This document shows positions 21,563 to 33,416 of a stretch of DNA of 64,000 nucleotides, piece by piece. The position numbers were made by a program, and so were the translations under genes. The notes beneath the pieces were generated by a model that did no database searches, was not told where the DNA came from, and saw only the letters and a list, made by a program, of their open reading frames with translations. The first letter of the stretch is position 1, and each line of letters starts with the position of its first letter. Source of the DNA: Przewalskia tangutica (taxonomy: Eukaryota > Streptophyta > Magnoliopsida > Solanales > Solanaceae). The stretch is from NCBI GenBank assembly GCA_029844215.1, contig CM056738.1, positions 68,229,593 to 68,293,592 of the forward strand. The letters run 5' to 3'.

Positions 21563-23450
21563 GGTACTTGTATGAAGGGTGCACCAGTAAAAATATGTTT
21601 CAAGCTCTCAACTTATTGACAAGTGGAGAGGATGACTGTTAAAGGGTGTGATGGAATGATTGAGATTCTTAATCTTTATTCCTTAATAAGATATCTGAGC
21701 TTCGAGCTCTACGAATGAAAAAATCTTTCGATAGAAAACACTTAACTTCGTTAATGTCCTACTGGGCGGGATCTTAATTTATTGAGCTAATGAACGTCAA
21801 TTGCTTAAAAAAGAAGGAAAGAAAAGAGACATTAAGGTTCATAATTCAAAACGTTGAATTGGTGTAGGGGGTCTCTGAACTGATCATGAAAAGGGTCTTT
21901 GTTTATGCCCACGCTATGGAGGTGTGCATTAGCATTTTTCAACAAGTGTGGGAGGAATACAACACTATTGACTCCTTCAAGAGTTGGAATTCCCATATTT
22001 GGTGCTCAATATATTAAAATAGGACATTCGTGGCGGCCCAAACTTATGCATATTGAATTAGGCTTGCATATCTCATATCCTTGGACTTGACTTTACTAGA
22101 TTGAATTCCGATTGCCGTCATTATATGTGTCCTAGATAGTTTTCAAACATTAATAATAGTAATACTCTAGAATTTTTCTTTTGTGTATTTGGATAAATAT
22201 TTGCCATTCAAATGCATTGCTAGTTTAACGTAGTCTTATTTTGGGCGAACCCCTTTTGTTTTAATTTTTTTTATTATATAAGGGATAGGGAAAGGGGAAA
22301 TGGGGGAGGAAATTACAACATGATGAATCGAAGACTTACCAACAAGATCAAAGTTCAGAAAGTCAATGCTAAAATCCTCGGGGTAAACTCATTTTCAACA
22401 ACATAGAAGTGGGTGAAAATGAACAGTTATGTTTGAAATTATACATACTTTACAAATTCCTCCTTTTTGTTTTAAAATGTCTTTTTTATTTGGGTAATTA
22501 TATTTGTCATTCAATGCTCTTACTAGATAGTAGTCGTATTTTGACTGAACTTACCTACGGCAAGAGGGAAATGGGTGAAAATTTAACTGTTACCGATCAA
22601 TGACGTCTCAATCACAAAGCAAGTGAGGTCTGTACATATGAATCCTAACTTGTACGTTCCAACACATTCAGATATTTAAACAATACATCACAATTTTATT
22701 ATTTGTTGATTATTAATCTACAATAACTTTCCTCCTTTATCATCATATTAAATATTCATCCTTCTTAGCTAGGTGCAAGTTCAAATATCAGTAAACCTTG
22801 ACCATGTTTGGTGGAAAATACTAGTATTAAAAATTGCATCAAATTTCGTCGAGAATTTAAAAATGAAAATTCAACTATTTGGACCTAGGTTACAGAAAAT
22901 TAATTTTGATGAAGCCTCAGTTATCTGAAGGGAAAAAGATTTAGTGAGATATGGAATTTGATTGGGACCAAAACCAATTGTTGTGCAAAGTGAAGTACTT
23001 GAGTCTTTGAAAGTAGGTGTGGTTGGTTGGATAAAGGGAAGCATGCTTCCACCATTATATTTTAGGGACCAAAACAAAATTTGACCCTTTTCCCTATATT
23101 TTACTATATGATGGTATTAAAAGATATATATCTCATTCTTTTTTCCCTAGCTTTTTAAGATAAAGATGGCGTTAGGATTAGCTTGCATGTATTTTAATTA
23201 TTTATTTGAGTGATTTGATATTATAATTTATTTTTTTAAGTTTAAGTTGTACATACTGTAATTTTTACTCTATCAAGTCATCTTTATTTGTTGTAGCATG
23301 TAACCTATCGAATTTTCAAGATTACAAATATCACATTTTAAGAAAATTTATACTCTATGTAAATACCTTAGGTGATCTAATAATGCAGAAAAAAATTTAT
23401 ACTGACCGTGTATATAACCTAAATTATTTTCTTTATATTGTTGATTGATA
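21563..23450. other. Intergenic, no gene recognised
   Basis: AT-rich host DNA between the LTR element and the peptide gene. Frames of 60-70 codons exist (21899-22090 plus, 22409-22603 plus, 23077-22871 minus) but none shows a domain I recognise. The 21570-22100 part has balanced composition and could be a decayed gene or organelle-derived piece; I cannot name it. Confidence 0.35.
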
Positions 23451-23452
23451 TA

Positions 23453-23727
23453 AGTCAAACTCTATTGTTTTTATAGAACATATCTCATTCTTTGAAGCTA
23501 AAAAGTTATGTGAAACGTTCTATCGAAAAAGCTAAATCTTGGATATTTGACAATTGGAAAATCCTGTTGTAAAACAGTTCTAGTGATATCCAATATTGCC
23601 TCATTCGTTGACTATAATTCTTGTTAGTATTTCTACATTCAAATGTATTTTAACCTTTTCAAACTGAAAATTCAAATGTATGAATAATAGGACTTTTTGC
23701 GCATCCTGCGCCTAAGTAATTAGTCAA
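23453..23727. promoter_or_regulatory. Three W-box (TTGACT) motifs upstream of the peptide gene
   Basis: AGTCAA at 23453-23458 and 23722-23727 (minus-strand TTGACT) and TTGACT at 23608-23613. TTGAC[C/T] is the WRKY-factor site, commonly enriched in promoters of defence-induced genes including secreted-peptide genes. All lie within about 310 bp upstream of the TATA box. The motif is short, so some may be chance. Confidence 0.45.
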
Positions 23728-23760
23728 AGAAATATACCTGCTTAACTCCTGAATGTCACC

Positions 23761-23769
23761 TTTATATAG
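23761..23769 (+). promoter_or_regulatory. TATA box of the peptide gene
   Basis: TTTATATAG about 100 bp before the start codon, giving a short 5' untranslated region of roughly 70 bp if transcription starts 30 bp downstream. Confidence 0.55.
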
Positions 23770-23864
23770 TGATCATCCTTTTCACCAAATTGCAAATCCT
23801 TTAGCAAAAAACCAACAGTTTAATATTTTTGTTGATCCTCAAACTGCAAGAGGTAATAAAAAAA

Positions 23865-24056
23865 ATGAAGTGCTACAACTCATTTTTCTTGGTTGTAAGT
23901 ACCTTGTCAATAATCTTCTTTGTTTTCTTGTCCACCAATTGCATGCAAGTTGAGGGTTTGAGGCCCCTTAAAGAACAATCTTTCTCATCAATGGTAGAAA
24001 ATTTTGTTATACAGAGAGCATACTCCGGCCCAAGTCATCGTGGACGAGGTCACTAG
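23865..24056 (+). CDS. Secreted signalling peptide precursor, PIP (SGPS) family
   Basis: Predicted 63-residue preprotein. Residues 1 to about 26 (MKCYNSFFLVVSTLSIIFFV..STNC) are a clear signal peptide; a short variable middle follows; the protein ends exactly in SGPSHRGRGH (54-63). That C-terminal SGPSxxGxGH block is the mature-peptide motif of the PAMP-induced secreted peptide (PIP/PIPL) family. Family members are processed in the secretory pathway and in Arabidopsis are perceived by the receptor kinase RLK7 to amplify immunity or restrain growth. I chose the ATG at 23865 (context AAAAAATGAAG) because it puts the hydrophobic core at the N-terminus; an in-frame ATG 36 bp upstream adds charged residues. 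Single exon, TATA box and W-boxes upstream. It is the only intact host gene I can support here. An IDA-like or CEP-like peptide is less likely given the SGPS..G.GH end. Confidence 0.78.
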   Translation: MKCYNSFFLVVSTLSIIFFVFLSTNCMQVEGLRPLKEQSFSSMVENFVIQRAYSGPSHRGRGH

Positions 24057-24290
24057 TAGCAAGTTTAAAATTGTTAAATTATTGTTTTTTTTTCTGCTTA
24101 ATTGTGAACTATATACAATTCTTTGATACAATAATGTAAACAATTGATGAGACATTAATATAACAAAACATGAGTTATTATATGCTCTCCGTTTATGCTA
24201 ACTCGCTTGTGCTTTTGTTTGCGCGCTCTCTCACTCACACACACAAACTAGAAAAGCTATATCGGCTATTATGGTAGCATGATCGAGTCA
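24057..24290 (+). other. 3' flank of the peptide gene
   Basis: T-rich then AT-rich sequence with AATAATGTAAAC near 24131, a plausible near-upstream polyadenylation region. No frame. The left boundary of the next retrotransposon LTR lies somewhere in or just after this stretch. Confidence 0.35.
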
Positions 24291-24807
24291 TAATTCTGAG
24301 GAACGACTGAGACCCACACATATCACCTCGAAGACCAAGTCAAAGAATCTTCTCGACCCCAAGAAATGATAACAACCAACAACAACTAGAAGGAAGTGTC
24401 ATTAATCATGCAAGAGAAAAACAAGGAGTAAAAATTGGCACCACCTCTTCATAGTTGGATAGTGAATTTAGTGGGTAATTTAATGGCTAACATAGGGAGA
24501 TCACATTTTATTTTTCTTGTACATAAATATAGGATAATTTGTACAGAATTAGGGAACAATCAATCAAACAACTGATTTTACATATCTTCATTTTATCTTT
24601 ATCGCTTTTACTGCACTCTAGTTGTATTTATGTTTTTTCCCACTTAGTTTACTCAATCACTGTCCTAACACTTTCTGGAATAGTTGGGGAACCCATTGCT
24701 GGAAGTTAGAGTTCCGCTTCCAGTCGAAATCACTTAGTTAAGGAATTAATTTGTCATCCAATTTTGTCAGTAGTCGATAGACAGCAGACATTTCGTACGG
24801 GAACATA

Positions 24808-24827
24808 TTTGGCACGCCCAGTAGGAC
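24808..24827 (+). other. PBS-like site of the host Tat-like element
   Basis: TTTGGCACGCCCAGTAGGAC, of the TTTGGCGCGCCCAGTGGGAC type that follows the 5' LTR in this group, three bases after a CA dinucleotide end at 24805. Confidence 0.5.
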
Positions 24828-25339
24828 CATATGTGACTCTATAACGAAGTTTGATTCTCCAGGTCAGGATCACGTTTGGCGTATGCGCCTAAGGTCTGGT
24901 AAGAAAATGAAGCCAGAGTCCAGTCTACATCCTAAATAGAATCCTCCCAGAAGGAACAACGAGCCACTATTTTCCTCGGGTATGCCTACATCGGTTGATA
25001 CCCTTCCACTTCATCCATCAACCCAAGCTGTGGGTGAACTTAGCTAACCTGAAGGTACAACCGATTGACTTAGGCATCTACGACATTATGTATCAGGTTT
25101 CCAAATAATTGGCTGACATTATCAAGCCAATGGTGCATAATGAGGTTTAGCAAGCGAGGGAACTGGAAGCCAATCGACTGCATCCACGAGAATGTTCGGC
25201 TAGTTCTTCCATCCCTCTGACTAGTGACGTTGTGCAGCATGAAACTATGATTTCAGGTGTTGTTCCTCAGCCGAATATGTATCAGTCAGTACCTACTCAA
25301 GTACAACCGATAGAACACCTAGGAGCATAAGCCCAGTCA

Positions 25340-26421
25340 CTTGGTAACTAGTCTACTGTATGGTTGCCACCAAACGCTAGGGGGCAAATCATGCCACTCG
25401 AATAAGCAAGTCTGTATTATGGGCAAATTAATATGGCTCGAAGACCATTTCATGCATATGGACACCTTAGGTTGTCGTCTGTTATGCCATATGCTCCTGC
25501 AAACAGCCCTACGGTACATGCGACCAATGTTGGCCAGTCGAATTGGCAGCCAGTGGCTACTGTCTATGACCTTACTCGGCTATCTGGTGACGATGTCTAC
25601 AGTGGGACACAGTTCCAGCAGTCATAGCTGGTACCCAATCCATACCATCCAGGAAGCGCAAACATTCTAAGAACGGATGATATCCGGGGAGAGCAGACAT
25701 AGAACATTGTTCCACGTTATACTCAGGCTCTGTCGGCTGTTCCAGGATCTCGAATTGCATGCTTTGGTGGTTATGCCCAACAACAACAATGGGGATATAC
25801 CCCACCTATTGGTAATGGACAGCAGAATACCTATATCTTTCAAAGACCTACTCAATAAAGTACAGAATTGAGGCCTCCAGTTCAGAATGCCTACCAGTCG
25901 GTTCCAGCTGAGAGTCGATAGGTGACTTCATAACTGATGAACCCTAAAACTATCGCGAATACCATTAAGAGTTACTTTGGCATCCAATGAAACCCTAAGA
26001 TAGGCATGTTTACAAGAACCCCTACCCCGATTGGGTAGATTAGATAACACCATTTCAAATAGGCTTTAAAACGCTGATTTCGCAACCTTCTCGGGTGATG
26101 ATGACAAATCTACCATTGAACACATCGGTAGATTTACCGCCTAATGTGGCGAGGTTGGCCAAAACAAGTATTACAAGCTGTTGTTTTTCCCCGTTTCTCT
26201 AACCATAACAACATTTATCTGGTACTCATTCTTGACCCTCGACTCCGTACAGAGCTGTGCTGACATAAAGCTTTGTTTCTATGATATATTTTATTGGCCC
26301 CAACCCCAGGTCACTGTAATCGATTTGATGAATCTCAAGCAATATATCGATGAGTCGACTACCACATGATAATCAACAACACTATACACTTCCCTGAATC
26401 AGAATGCGCCCACATGATAAT
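25340..26421 (+). pseudogene. gag: gag of the host Tat-like element, 5' part
   Basis: Broken frames across 25340-26421. First a Gln/Pro-rich stretch (MARRPFHAYGHLRLSSVMPY; GYAQQQQWGYTPPIGNGQQN). Then the gag core: the CGEVGQNKYYKL text near 26145, FFPVSLTITTFIWYSFLTLD (26183 on), and the FYDIFYWPQPQVTVIDLMNL text ending QYIDEST. These match the capsid core of plant Tat-type gag (LFPLSLT..A..WF, F...FY.P.PEV...DL). Stops interrupt it repeatedly. The Del/Tekay element enters at 26421 and the same frame resumes at 62264. Confidence 0.7.
26417..26421 (+). other. Target duplication ATAAT (left) of the outer Del/Tekay element
   Basis: ATAAT directly before TGTTATACC; the same ATAAT follows the right LTR at 62264-62268. 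Confidence 0.9.
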
Positions 26422-27304
26422 TGTTATACCCCGTATTTCCAGAGTATGTACGTGAGGGTGTACGTACAAAAGTTTAGCCTAAGTTAAAGACCTTGGACGA
26501 AAAAGTATGTGCACAACTCGCTAAAAGAATCGTTTTTCGACGAAACGTTTTACTAGACTCGCGTAGGGTAAATTCCGGCTATGTCATTTATTATTTTTGC
26601 GGATTTTTCCGAGAGACGAAACATTTTGGACCAACGGGAGGGTGACACTTGTCACCCTCATTGGACGGCAAATATGGGGCAAGTTGGCACGTTTTTTGTG
26701 CCTTGCACAAAGTCAAGGAGTTGGTAGGATATTTGTGTAGTAGATGGATAAGGACAGTTGCCCAAATCTTGACCTTACACTTGCCTTGCACTTGGCATCA
26801 TCTTGGCCATTGGTTGGCCTTTACTTGACCTATAAATACCCCCCTTAAGATGAAGAGTTCTTCATCCACAAATCAATTTCCAAGTCTTGAAAATCCTTCC
26901 CCCTCTCTTGTTGTATTTCATCCAAGCCTCCTCCCCCCCCCCCCCCTTGAGAAAGCCTTGGCCGAATACCCCCCCTCTAAAAGAAGCCCCAGCCGAAACA
27001 CTACCCCTCCCTTGGTAGAAAAGTTGTCTTCCAAGTGTAGTTACTATACCAAAATACCCTAGCCCAAATCCCGTATAATATTTAGTAGAAGTTGTTGGAA
27101 ACTTCTAAGGGTTCTTGGAGCTATCGGAGCGTACAAATTAGGAGCTAAACCTCGCTCAGGATCGACTTTTATCTAGGATATTATTGGGCTTATCGAGGTA
27201 AATAATCTTATCCTTCCTTTGTAATTAGAGAATACATACTGTAGAAGTATAGGAAATAGTATAAATACTTAGAAGGATATTACAGAATAGAATTGAACTG
27301 TTTT
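26422..27304 (+). mobile_element. Outer Del/Tekay 5' LTR, left piece
   Basis: Holds the U3 palindrome GGGTGACACTTGTCACCC within 26636-26659, TATAAATA at 26831-26838 and a C14 tract at 26933-26946. It breaks off after GAATTGAACTG and resumes at 53362. Short frames such as 26850-27062 are in the transcribed leader and not genes. Confidence 0.9.
26831..26838 (+). promoter_or_regulatory. LTR TATA box
   Basis: TATAAATA followed by CCCCCCTTAAGA. The same box occurs at 31176, 38445, 45691 and 60200 in the sister LTRs and reversed at 30099-30106 and 52672-52679 in the minus-strand LTRs, always about 160-200 bp after the U3 palindrome on its own strand. Confidence 0.8.
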
Positions 27305-30300
27305 TGTAACGACCCGCTCCGGGGCCCGTTACTGGTGCCTTATCCCGGGCACCCTAGTGATACAATCATCAGAGAAAACCAGCGGAAAAAAATAAAACTT
27401 TAAACAAGAAACAAGATATATGAACATAAAACAGGCCAACCCAACGGTTACCTTCCAATAACATAAATAAATACAACTCTTTCAAAACGAACAGTTTAAT
27501 CCTTTTTACAACCCCGCCAGCATTTACATGAGACCTTAAGATTTACAACAACTATGACGGGACAGGCTCGCCATACCCCGAATGTACAAGAACCTACAAC
27601 TCGTGGAACACATACTAAAAGATAAGCCTCGGAGAAACGGAGCTTCCCAAAACGCAATCGAGATCCTAAGAGCGAGGATCCACGATCGATGTACCTCTAC
27701 CGCGGCATGAACGCAGCCTCAAGGAGTCGACAATGTACCAAGTATGTGAAATCAGAAAATATCAGAATGAAATCATACTAGTCTATATACAGCAGGAGAC
27801 ATGTATGATATCCAAACTAAGATTCACAACATAAAGCGATCATGTCCGGGGACTCACGCCTCAAGTCATCACTCAAATATAACTACGGGTCTCACGCCCA
27901 CAACATCAATCATGTTCGCATCACGGCGCGTGCCCCTAATGCATCGGTGTAGACATGTCCATGATGCAACAATAATACCAATGCCCACGGCCACATGCCC
28001 GAATTCTACCTCGGTGACACGCCCATGTGACATCAACAATAATATCGGGTGATCAACCCCGCGTGGCCACATGCCCCGAATTCTACCTCGTGTAGACATG
28101 TCCATGTAACCACAATAACAATATATCGGGTAATCAACTCGGCCGCACGGCCGCATGCCCCGAGTGCATCGGCAGACATGCCCATGTGATATCAACAACA
28201 AGACAAGAATCAAAATGGAAACATACCTGGAATTCTCCATCACCGCCAAGACGTCCAAGTAAGTTCTCAACAAGTCGACCGCCTCATCGAGACGCGGTAA
28301 CGTAAATACCACATTTGCACAACAAAGGCTATCATCACAAGCATAGGCAAGTTTCACAACAACAAGCATAGGCAAGTTTCACAACAACAAGCATAGGCAA
28401 GTTTCACACAACTCAAAGTACTTTCATTTTATGCCAAAGTCCGGGTTTTTAACCCCAAAGTACTACATACGTTAAGTTCTTTTAAAAGAGATCCATTACT
28501 TTTATAAAAGTCACCAGCAAACCGTAGTATTAGAAAGACCAACAAACATTCCTTTACAAAATGAAGTAACAACATTCTTTTCCTAAGTTCGGTTGCCTAG
28601 TTTCATTACTCAATTCTCATTTTCAAATGCTCAAGTCACTTATTTTAGAAAGGTTTCATAACTCATAGTCTTAATCTCTTTTAAAACAATTGAGTAACAT
28701 ATGTCATATATGTGAGTAGTTTATTCTTGTTTATAACGATCTTATTACAAAGACCATGATCTAGAAAATGTAATATCATTTTGTCTCATCTTAGCTTATG
28801 CAGATGGAGTTTACTTGGTTTTAATACAACACATCATTATTCAATACATTTTCCTTTATTAACTCGCAGTGGTCCTGTCGATACACCTTCGATTTCCAAA
28901 TCAAGAAAACATTATCCTTTAAAACCAAGTACTCATTACTCACGAATGAGGTTTCACACAAACATCCATATTAAAACAAATAAGTTAAGTCTCTTATCTT
29001 ATAAGATCAAGTCTCTTAACTTCTAACATCAAGAAACCATTTTCACTACATAAGGTCGTTATAACTAACTTCCCATAAAGCTATTATAACACCCTATGTT
29101 TTAAACCAACCAAATCACTTAGCACATGTACGCGTCACCGTACTACATAGTTCACAACAATCATGCTAGAAAAGATAGGAAGAGGTTCACATACCTCGCG
29201 ACGATTTATCGACAATAAGCAAAATGCTCCAAGTACTACAACCTTGCCCTTAGCCTTTCCACTCCTCGAGTAAAATACGCTACTCTTAGTACTTTCACCT
29301 ATAAAGGTCACAAACGTCTATTAACCCCAAAACACAAGTTTCTATCTTTCTACGTAAAATTCAAAGACCTCCCCGCAGCGTAAATCTCTCTCTATCGAGG
29401 CCGGCCAAGCCAACCAGGGGTTTACACGCCTAACGGACGTGTACAATTCTACTCAAGAATACTACACAAGTCTACGCAATACAGTCCTATGTAAATACTG
29501 ATTGCTTCTTTTCCTTTATTCTTCAGCTTAAGTCAAAAGACATTGCATGATGCTAAGCTATATATAGTATACCTCAACTATATATTCTTAACAACATGTA
29601 ATTTCCAATTACAATAGAGGACAAGATAATTACCTCGATAAGCCCATAATTATCCAAGTTATAATGTCGATCCCGAGCAAGGTTTAGCTCATTCAAGCGC
29701 CCAAACCACTCCAAACAACCCTTAGAAGTTCTAACTAACTTCTACTCAAATACTTCACCAACTATGAAGATTTCCTTAGGGTTTCGGTTTGAGACTAAAA
29801 GGACAAAAGGTAGTATTTCCTGCTCTACGTAAAGAGGTATCTTTGGAATACTACAAGGTACAAGGCTAAGGTATTTTGGGCATTATAACAATACTAGGGA
29901 GTATTTCTATACCACAAAGGGTATTATACGAAAACAACTAGGCAGTGGTACCCACGGCAAGGCACCACAAGGGGAGGAGGAGGCCTCGGCCAAGACTCTC
30001 AGAGGGAGGATGAGTTGGACGAACTCAACACTAGAGGAGGGAGGATTTTAGGCTTGAAGGTTTCATTTGTGGACGAAGAGTTCATCAACATAAGGGGGTA
30101 TTTATAGCAAAACCAAAGGCCAACCAACGGCCAAGATCAAGCCATGTGCAAGGCAAGTGTAAGGCCAAGATCAAGCCAAGTGCACCCTAGACCCTACTCC
30201 TTAAAACCCTACAAATATCTACACAAATATCTACCACAACTTGCCCCTAAAATCGGCCAGTCACGCCCACATCTTCCATTGTGAGGGTGACACATGTCAC

Positions 30301-30776
30301 CCTCCGCTGGTCCAAAATGTTTCATCTCTCGGAAAAATCCGCAAAAATAAGAAAAGATATAGCGAATTTTCCCCTAAGTTATGTAAAACGCTTCGTCAAA
30401 GACGACTCTAACCGTGTTGTGCACAAATGTAAATCGGCCAAGGGTGCCACATGGGGTGACACGTGTCGCCCCGATTCGCCTGAATATTTCGTCTTCGAAA
30501 ATATCCAAAATACCGGAAATCTCAAAACAAAGCGGGCCCACAAAACCGTAAATTTCTCCGTGGGCCCACGTGACCATTTCCAAAATAAAATCTCAAAATT
30601 CTAATATAATCTATGAAGTCCAATACCAAATCGGGAATCCAATTCCCATTAACGAACCTTTTTCTTCACAAATAACCGAAACTTTTCCGCGAAAACTCAC
30701 ATCTTTCTTTCTTTTCAAAATTTCTCAGAGACTCAGACGCACGCCCTCACATACATACCGCAACTACGGTATAACA
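27305..30776 (-). mobile_element. 3' LTR of the gag-only element
   Basis: 3472 bp, minus-strand TGTTATACC start at 30776 and TCGTTACA end at 27305. Contains a 4-unit array of about 80-90 bp (27900-28210), three 29-bp units with GCATAGGCAAGTTTCAC (28325-28410), the reversed TATA box (30099-30106) and two palindromes (30282-30304 and 30453-30472). Open frames here (28375-27869 minus; 30281-30604 plus) are repeat-derived or cross the palindromes and are not genes. Confidence 0.85.
27900..28410 (-). repeat. Two tandem arrays in the gag-only LTR (3' copy)
   Basis: Four degenerate units with CATGCCC(C)GAATTCTACC and GACATGTCCATGT, then units of 29 bp with AGCATAGGCAAGTTTCACAA (three full or partial). 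The matching region of the 5' LTR (50400-50965) has an extra 29-bp unit. Confidence 0.75.
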
Positions 30777-30784
30777 TTCTCCCC
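30777..30784 (-). other. Polypurine tract of the gag-only element
   Basis: TTCTCCCC, minus strand GGGGAGAA, abutting the 3' LTR. The upstream half of the tract is displaced to 47677 (CTCCTCTTAGAAACATTCG) by the nested array, which shows the insertion hit the tract itself. Confidence 0.8.
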
Positions 30785-33212
30785 GTTATACCCGTATTTC
30801 CAGTATGTACGTAAAGGAATACGCATAAAAGTTTGGCTTTAAAGTTAGCCTCGACGCTTTATTTGTGCACAACACACTAGAAGAATCGCTTTCGACGAAA
30901 CGTTTCCACGCCTTTTAGAGAAAATTCCGACTATGCCATTTAGTATTTTTGCGGATTTTTCCGAGAGACGAAACATTTTGGATCAACGGGAGGCGACACT
31001 TGTCACCTCCAATCGGTGGACTCGACACGCAATAGGCCGATTGGGTTGGCTTCTTTTGTCTTGGAGTTGGTAGGATATTTTGTGTGCAAGTTGGCCAAGG
31101 ACACTTGCCTAAATCCTCACCCTACACTTGCCTTGCACTTGTCTTAATCTTGGTCATTGGTTGGCACTTCTGACCTATAAATACCCCCTTAAGACGAAGA
31201 GTTCTTCATCCACAAATCTTCCAAGTCTTGAAAAATCCTCCCTCTCCTTTGTGAGCTTTTCGTCCAACACTCCTTCCCTCCTCGTGAGTTTGGCAGGGCC
31301 CAACCCCTTGCCTAGCCGAAATCTACCCCCCCGCCCTTGGTAGAAAAGGTGTCTTCGAGTATCGTTTTAATGCCCAAAATACCCTAGCCCAATTCCCTTA
31401 GTCTTTGGTAGAAGTTGTGAAGAACTTCTAAGGTTTCTCGAGCTACTGGGCATACAACTTAGGAGCTAAACCTTGCTCAGCGACTTTATCTAGGATATTA
31501 TTGGGCTTACCGAGGTAACTAATCCTAACCCTCTTTTGAATTAGAGAATACTTACTGTTGTAGTATTAGAACAAGTATTAGATACTTAGAAGAATATCAC
31601 AGAATAGAATTGAACTGTGATCACAGTAGAAGGGTTTAAAAGAAGAATAATTGAACTGTACTCCCTTAGGACTGTTTTCACAGTAGACTTACATAGCTCA
31701 CCGGGTAGGGTTGTGCTGCCCGACTTACCGTAGAATTATGAACCCTCTGTTTAGAATGACCTTCAGAGTAGTCTAGACTTTGATTAATGTCTGTGACTAT
31801 TATAGGCTGACTCTCTGCGCGCGACATATTCAACTTGGCAGGTGGTTTTCGCTGAGAAGGTATGTGATTCTTCCTAAAGCATGATATTTTACAATATATA
31901 GTACGGTAGACGCATACGTGTTAATCGAATAATAACTACGGCAATGTCTTTGACTTAAGCCCGAATAATACTTATGGTAATGCCTCACGGCTTAAGCTCG
32001 AATAATACTTATGGTAATGCCTCCGCTTAAGCTCGAATAACAAAGAACTGAAAACATTTCAAAAGAATACTGAATCATTTTTAACAGAAGATAAATAATT
32101 GGTTTTTTAAACAAAGGCTTAAGAGTTATGCTAGCTTTATGGGAAGTTAGGTATAACAACTTAAGAATGATAAAAAGGAACTGTTTACTTGTTTGTTTAT
32201 AAAAGCCTTGTATTGATCTCTGTTAAGTGTAGTAAGATTGTTTGATAAGTAGACATATCATGATGCTACCGTGTTAGTGTCTTGTAACGCCGTAAAGGGT
32301 CATTCTTGCTGCGGCTTACGTTGCTAACCGGTAAGTCCGTTGTCATTATCGTATCACCTACCCGACTATTATACGAGGGCTTGCCTCGCGACGGTCTATA
32401 CGGCTACGCGGTTCGCGAGACTACGCGAGCAGCGGTATGCTCGTGATTGATCATTCCGGCGCCTAGCCCGACGCGGATTCTACGCGGTCCGCTGAGACTA
32501 CGCGGTCTTTGAGGCTACGCGGTGCGGGAGCCTAGGCGGACGGGGTTGGCTGCCCCGGCGCGAGGGCTACCTCACGCGTTCACGTGTGACCCATGCGGTG
32601 CGAAAGTCCAGACTAGGCACGCAGAATGATACTACGGGCGATTGGCCTTGCTTCGATCATTCGCGGCCTAGAATAGACACTGCTATCTTTCCATTCCCGT
32701 TGTCGTTTGTGATGTGGCACTATGTGCAAATTGAATCGATTGTATTTGTGAAAAGGTTTTAAATACTTTGATTTCATTTCGCCTCCTTATAGTTTCACAT
32801 ACTTGGTACTGATCCGACCTCCTTCGGGGCTGCGTTCATGCCGCAGTAAGGGCAAGCAGTGCTAGATCCACATCCTTAGGATCTTTGCGCTGGTGTCGTG
32901 AGAGCTCCATCTACTCCGAGGCTCTACTTTTGGGTATGATCTCCTGTATTGTAGATAGTTTTGATAGCCAGTGGTATGGCGGGCCCCGTCCCGCCATAGT
33001 TGTTTACTTCCTTAGAGGTCCAGAGTACTATTGTACACTGGGATGTAATCGCAAAACTTGAGTTATTTATATTATGCCGAAAGGCAAGCTTTTCATCGAT
33101 AAACTGCTTCTTACTTTATAAACTGCTTCTGCCTTGTTTTATATTCCGCCGTTACTCGATGTATGACTACTGGTGCCCCTAAGGCACTACCACGCCCCGA
33201 ACGGTCGTGACA
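30785..33212 (+). mobile_element. LTR 1 of the tandem array
   Basis: Begins GTTATACCCGTATTTCC (first T of the TG end missing), ends GGTCGTGACA. U3 palindrome 30988-31010, TATA 31176-31183, CTGCG..CGCAG hairpin 32830-32846, and a perfect TATGGCGGG / CCCGCCATA inverted repeat at 32975-32998. Confidence 0.9.
32975..32998 (+). repeat. GC-rich inverted repeat near LTR 3' end
   Basis: TATGGCGGG, loop CCCCGT, CCCGCCATA. The same hairpin recurs near 40227, 47441 and 62016 (loop varies), and near 54671 with one changed arm base. Its position about 220 bp before the LTR end suggests a role in transcript 3' processing or folding; this is inference. Confidence 0.75.
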
Positions 33213-33216
33213 AAAG

Positions 33217-33227
33217 TGGTATCGAGC
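33217..33227 (+). other. Primer-binding site, array unit 1
   Basis: TGGTATCGAGC, an initiator-Met-tRNA PBS lacking one A against the usual TGGTATCAGAGC. The same one-base lesion is in units at 40473 and 54914 and on the minus strand at 49809. Confidence 0.75.
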
Positions 33228-33416
33228 CGTGTTAATCCTGGAAAGTGTCTACGCATCGTATCTAGTAGAGTCTTGATTATCGGTGTGTTGTGCACCACGC
33301 CAATAATCGTGAGGCTATAGGATATTTAGGATTGGTTTCATTCTTCTCATTCCGAGATCGTGCTTTAGAGTCGTGTTATAGGTCGACCCTCTAACGTATT
33401 CCTTTCCCGTACGCTT

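Noticed and set aside
23753..23953. 66-codon frame overlapping the peptide gene
   Set aside because: Different frame of the same locus; no signal peptide and no match to the family motif.
30281..30604. 107-codon plus-strand frame
   Set aside because: Runs through the palindromes of a minus-strand LTR; conserved text reflects the LTR, not a protein.
33217..33227. tRNA gene
   Set aside because: The TGGTATC text is a retrotransposon primer-binding site; no cloverleaf around it.
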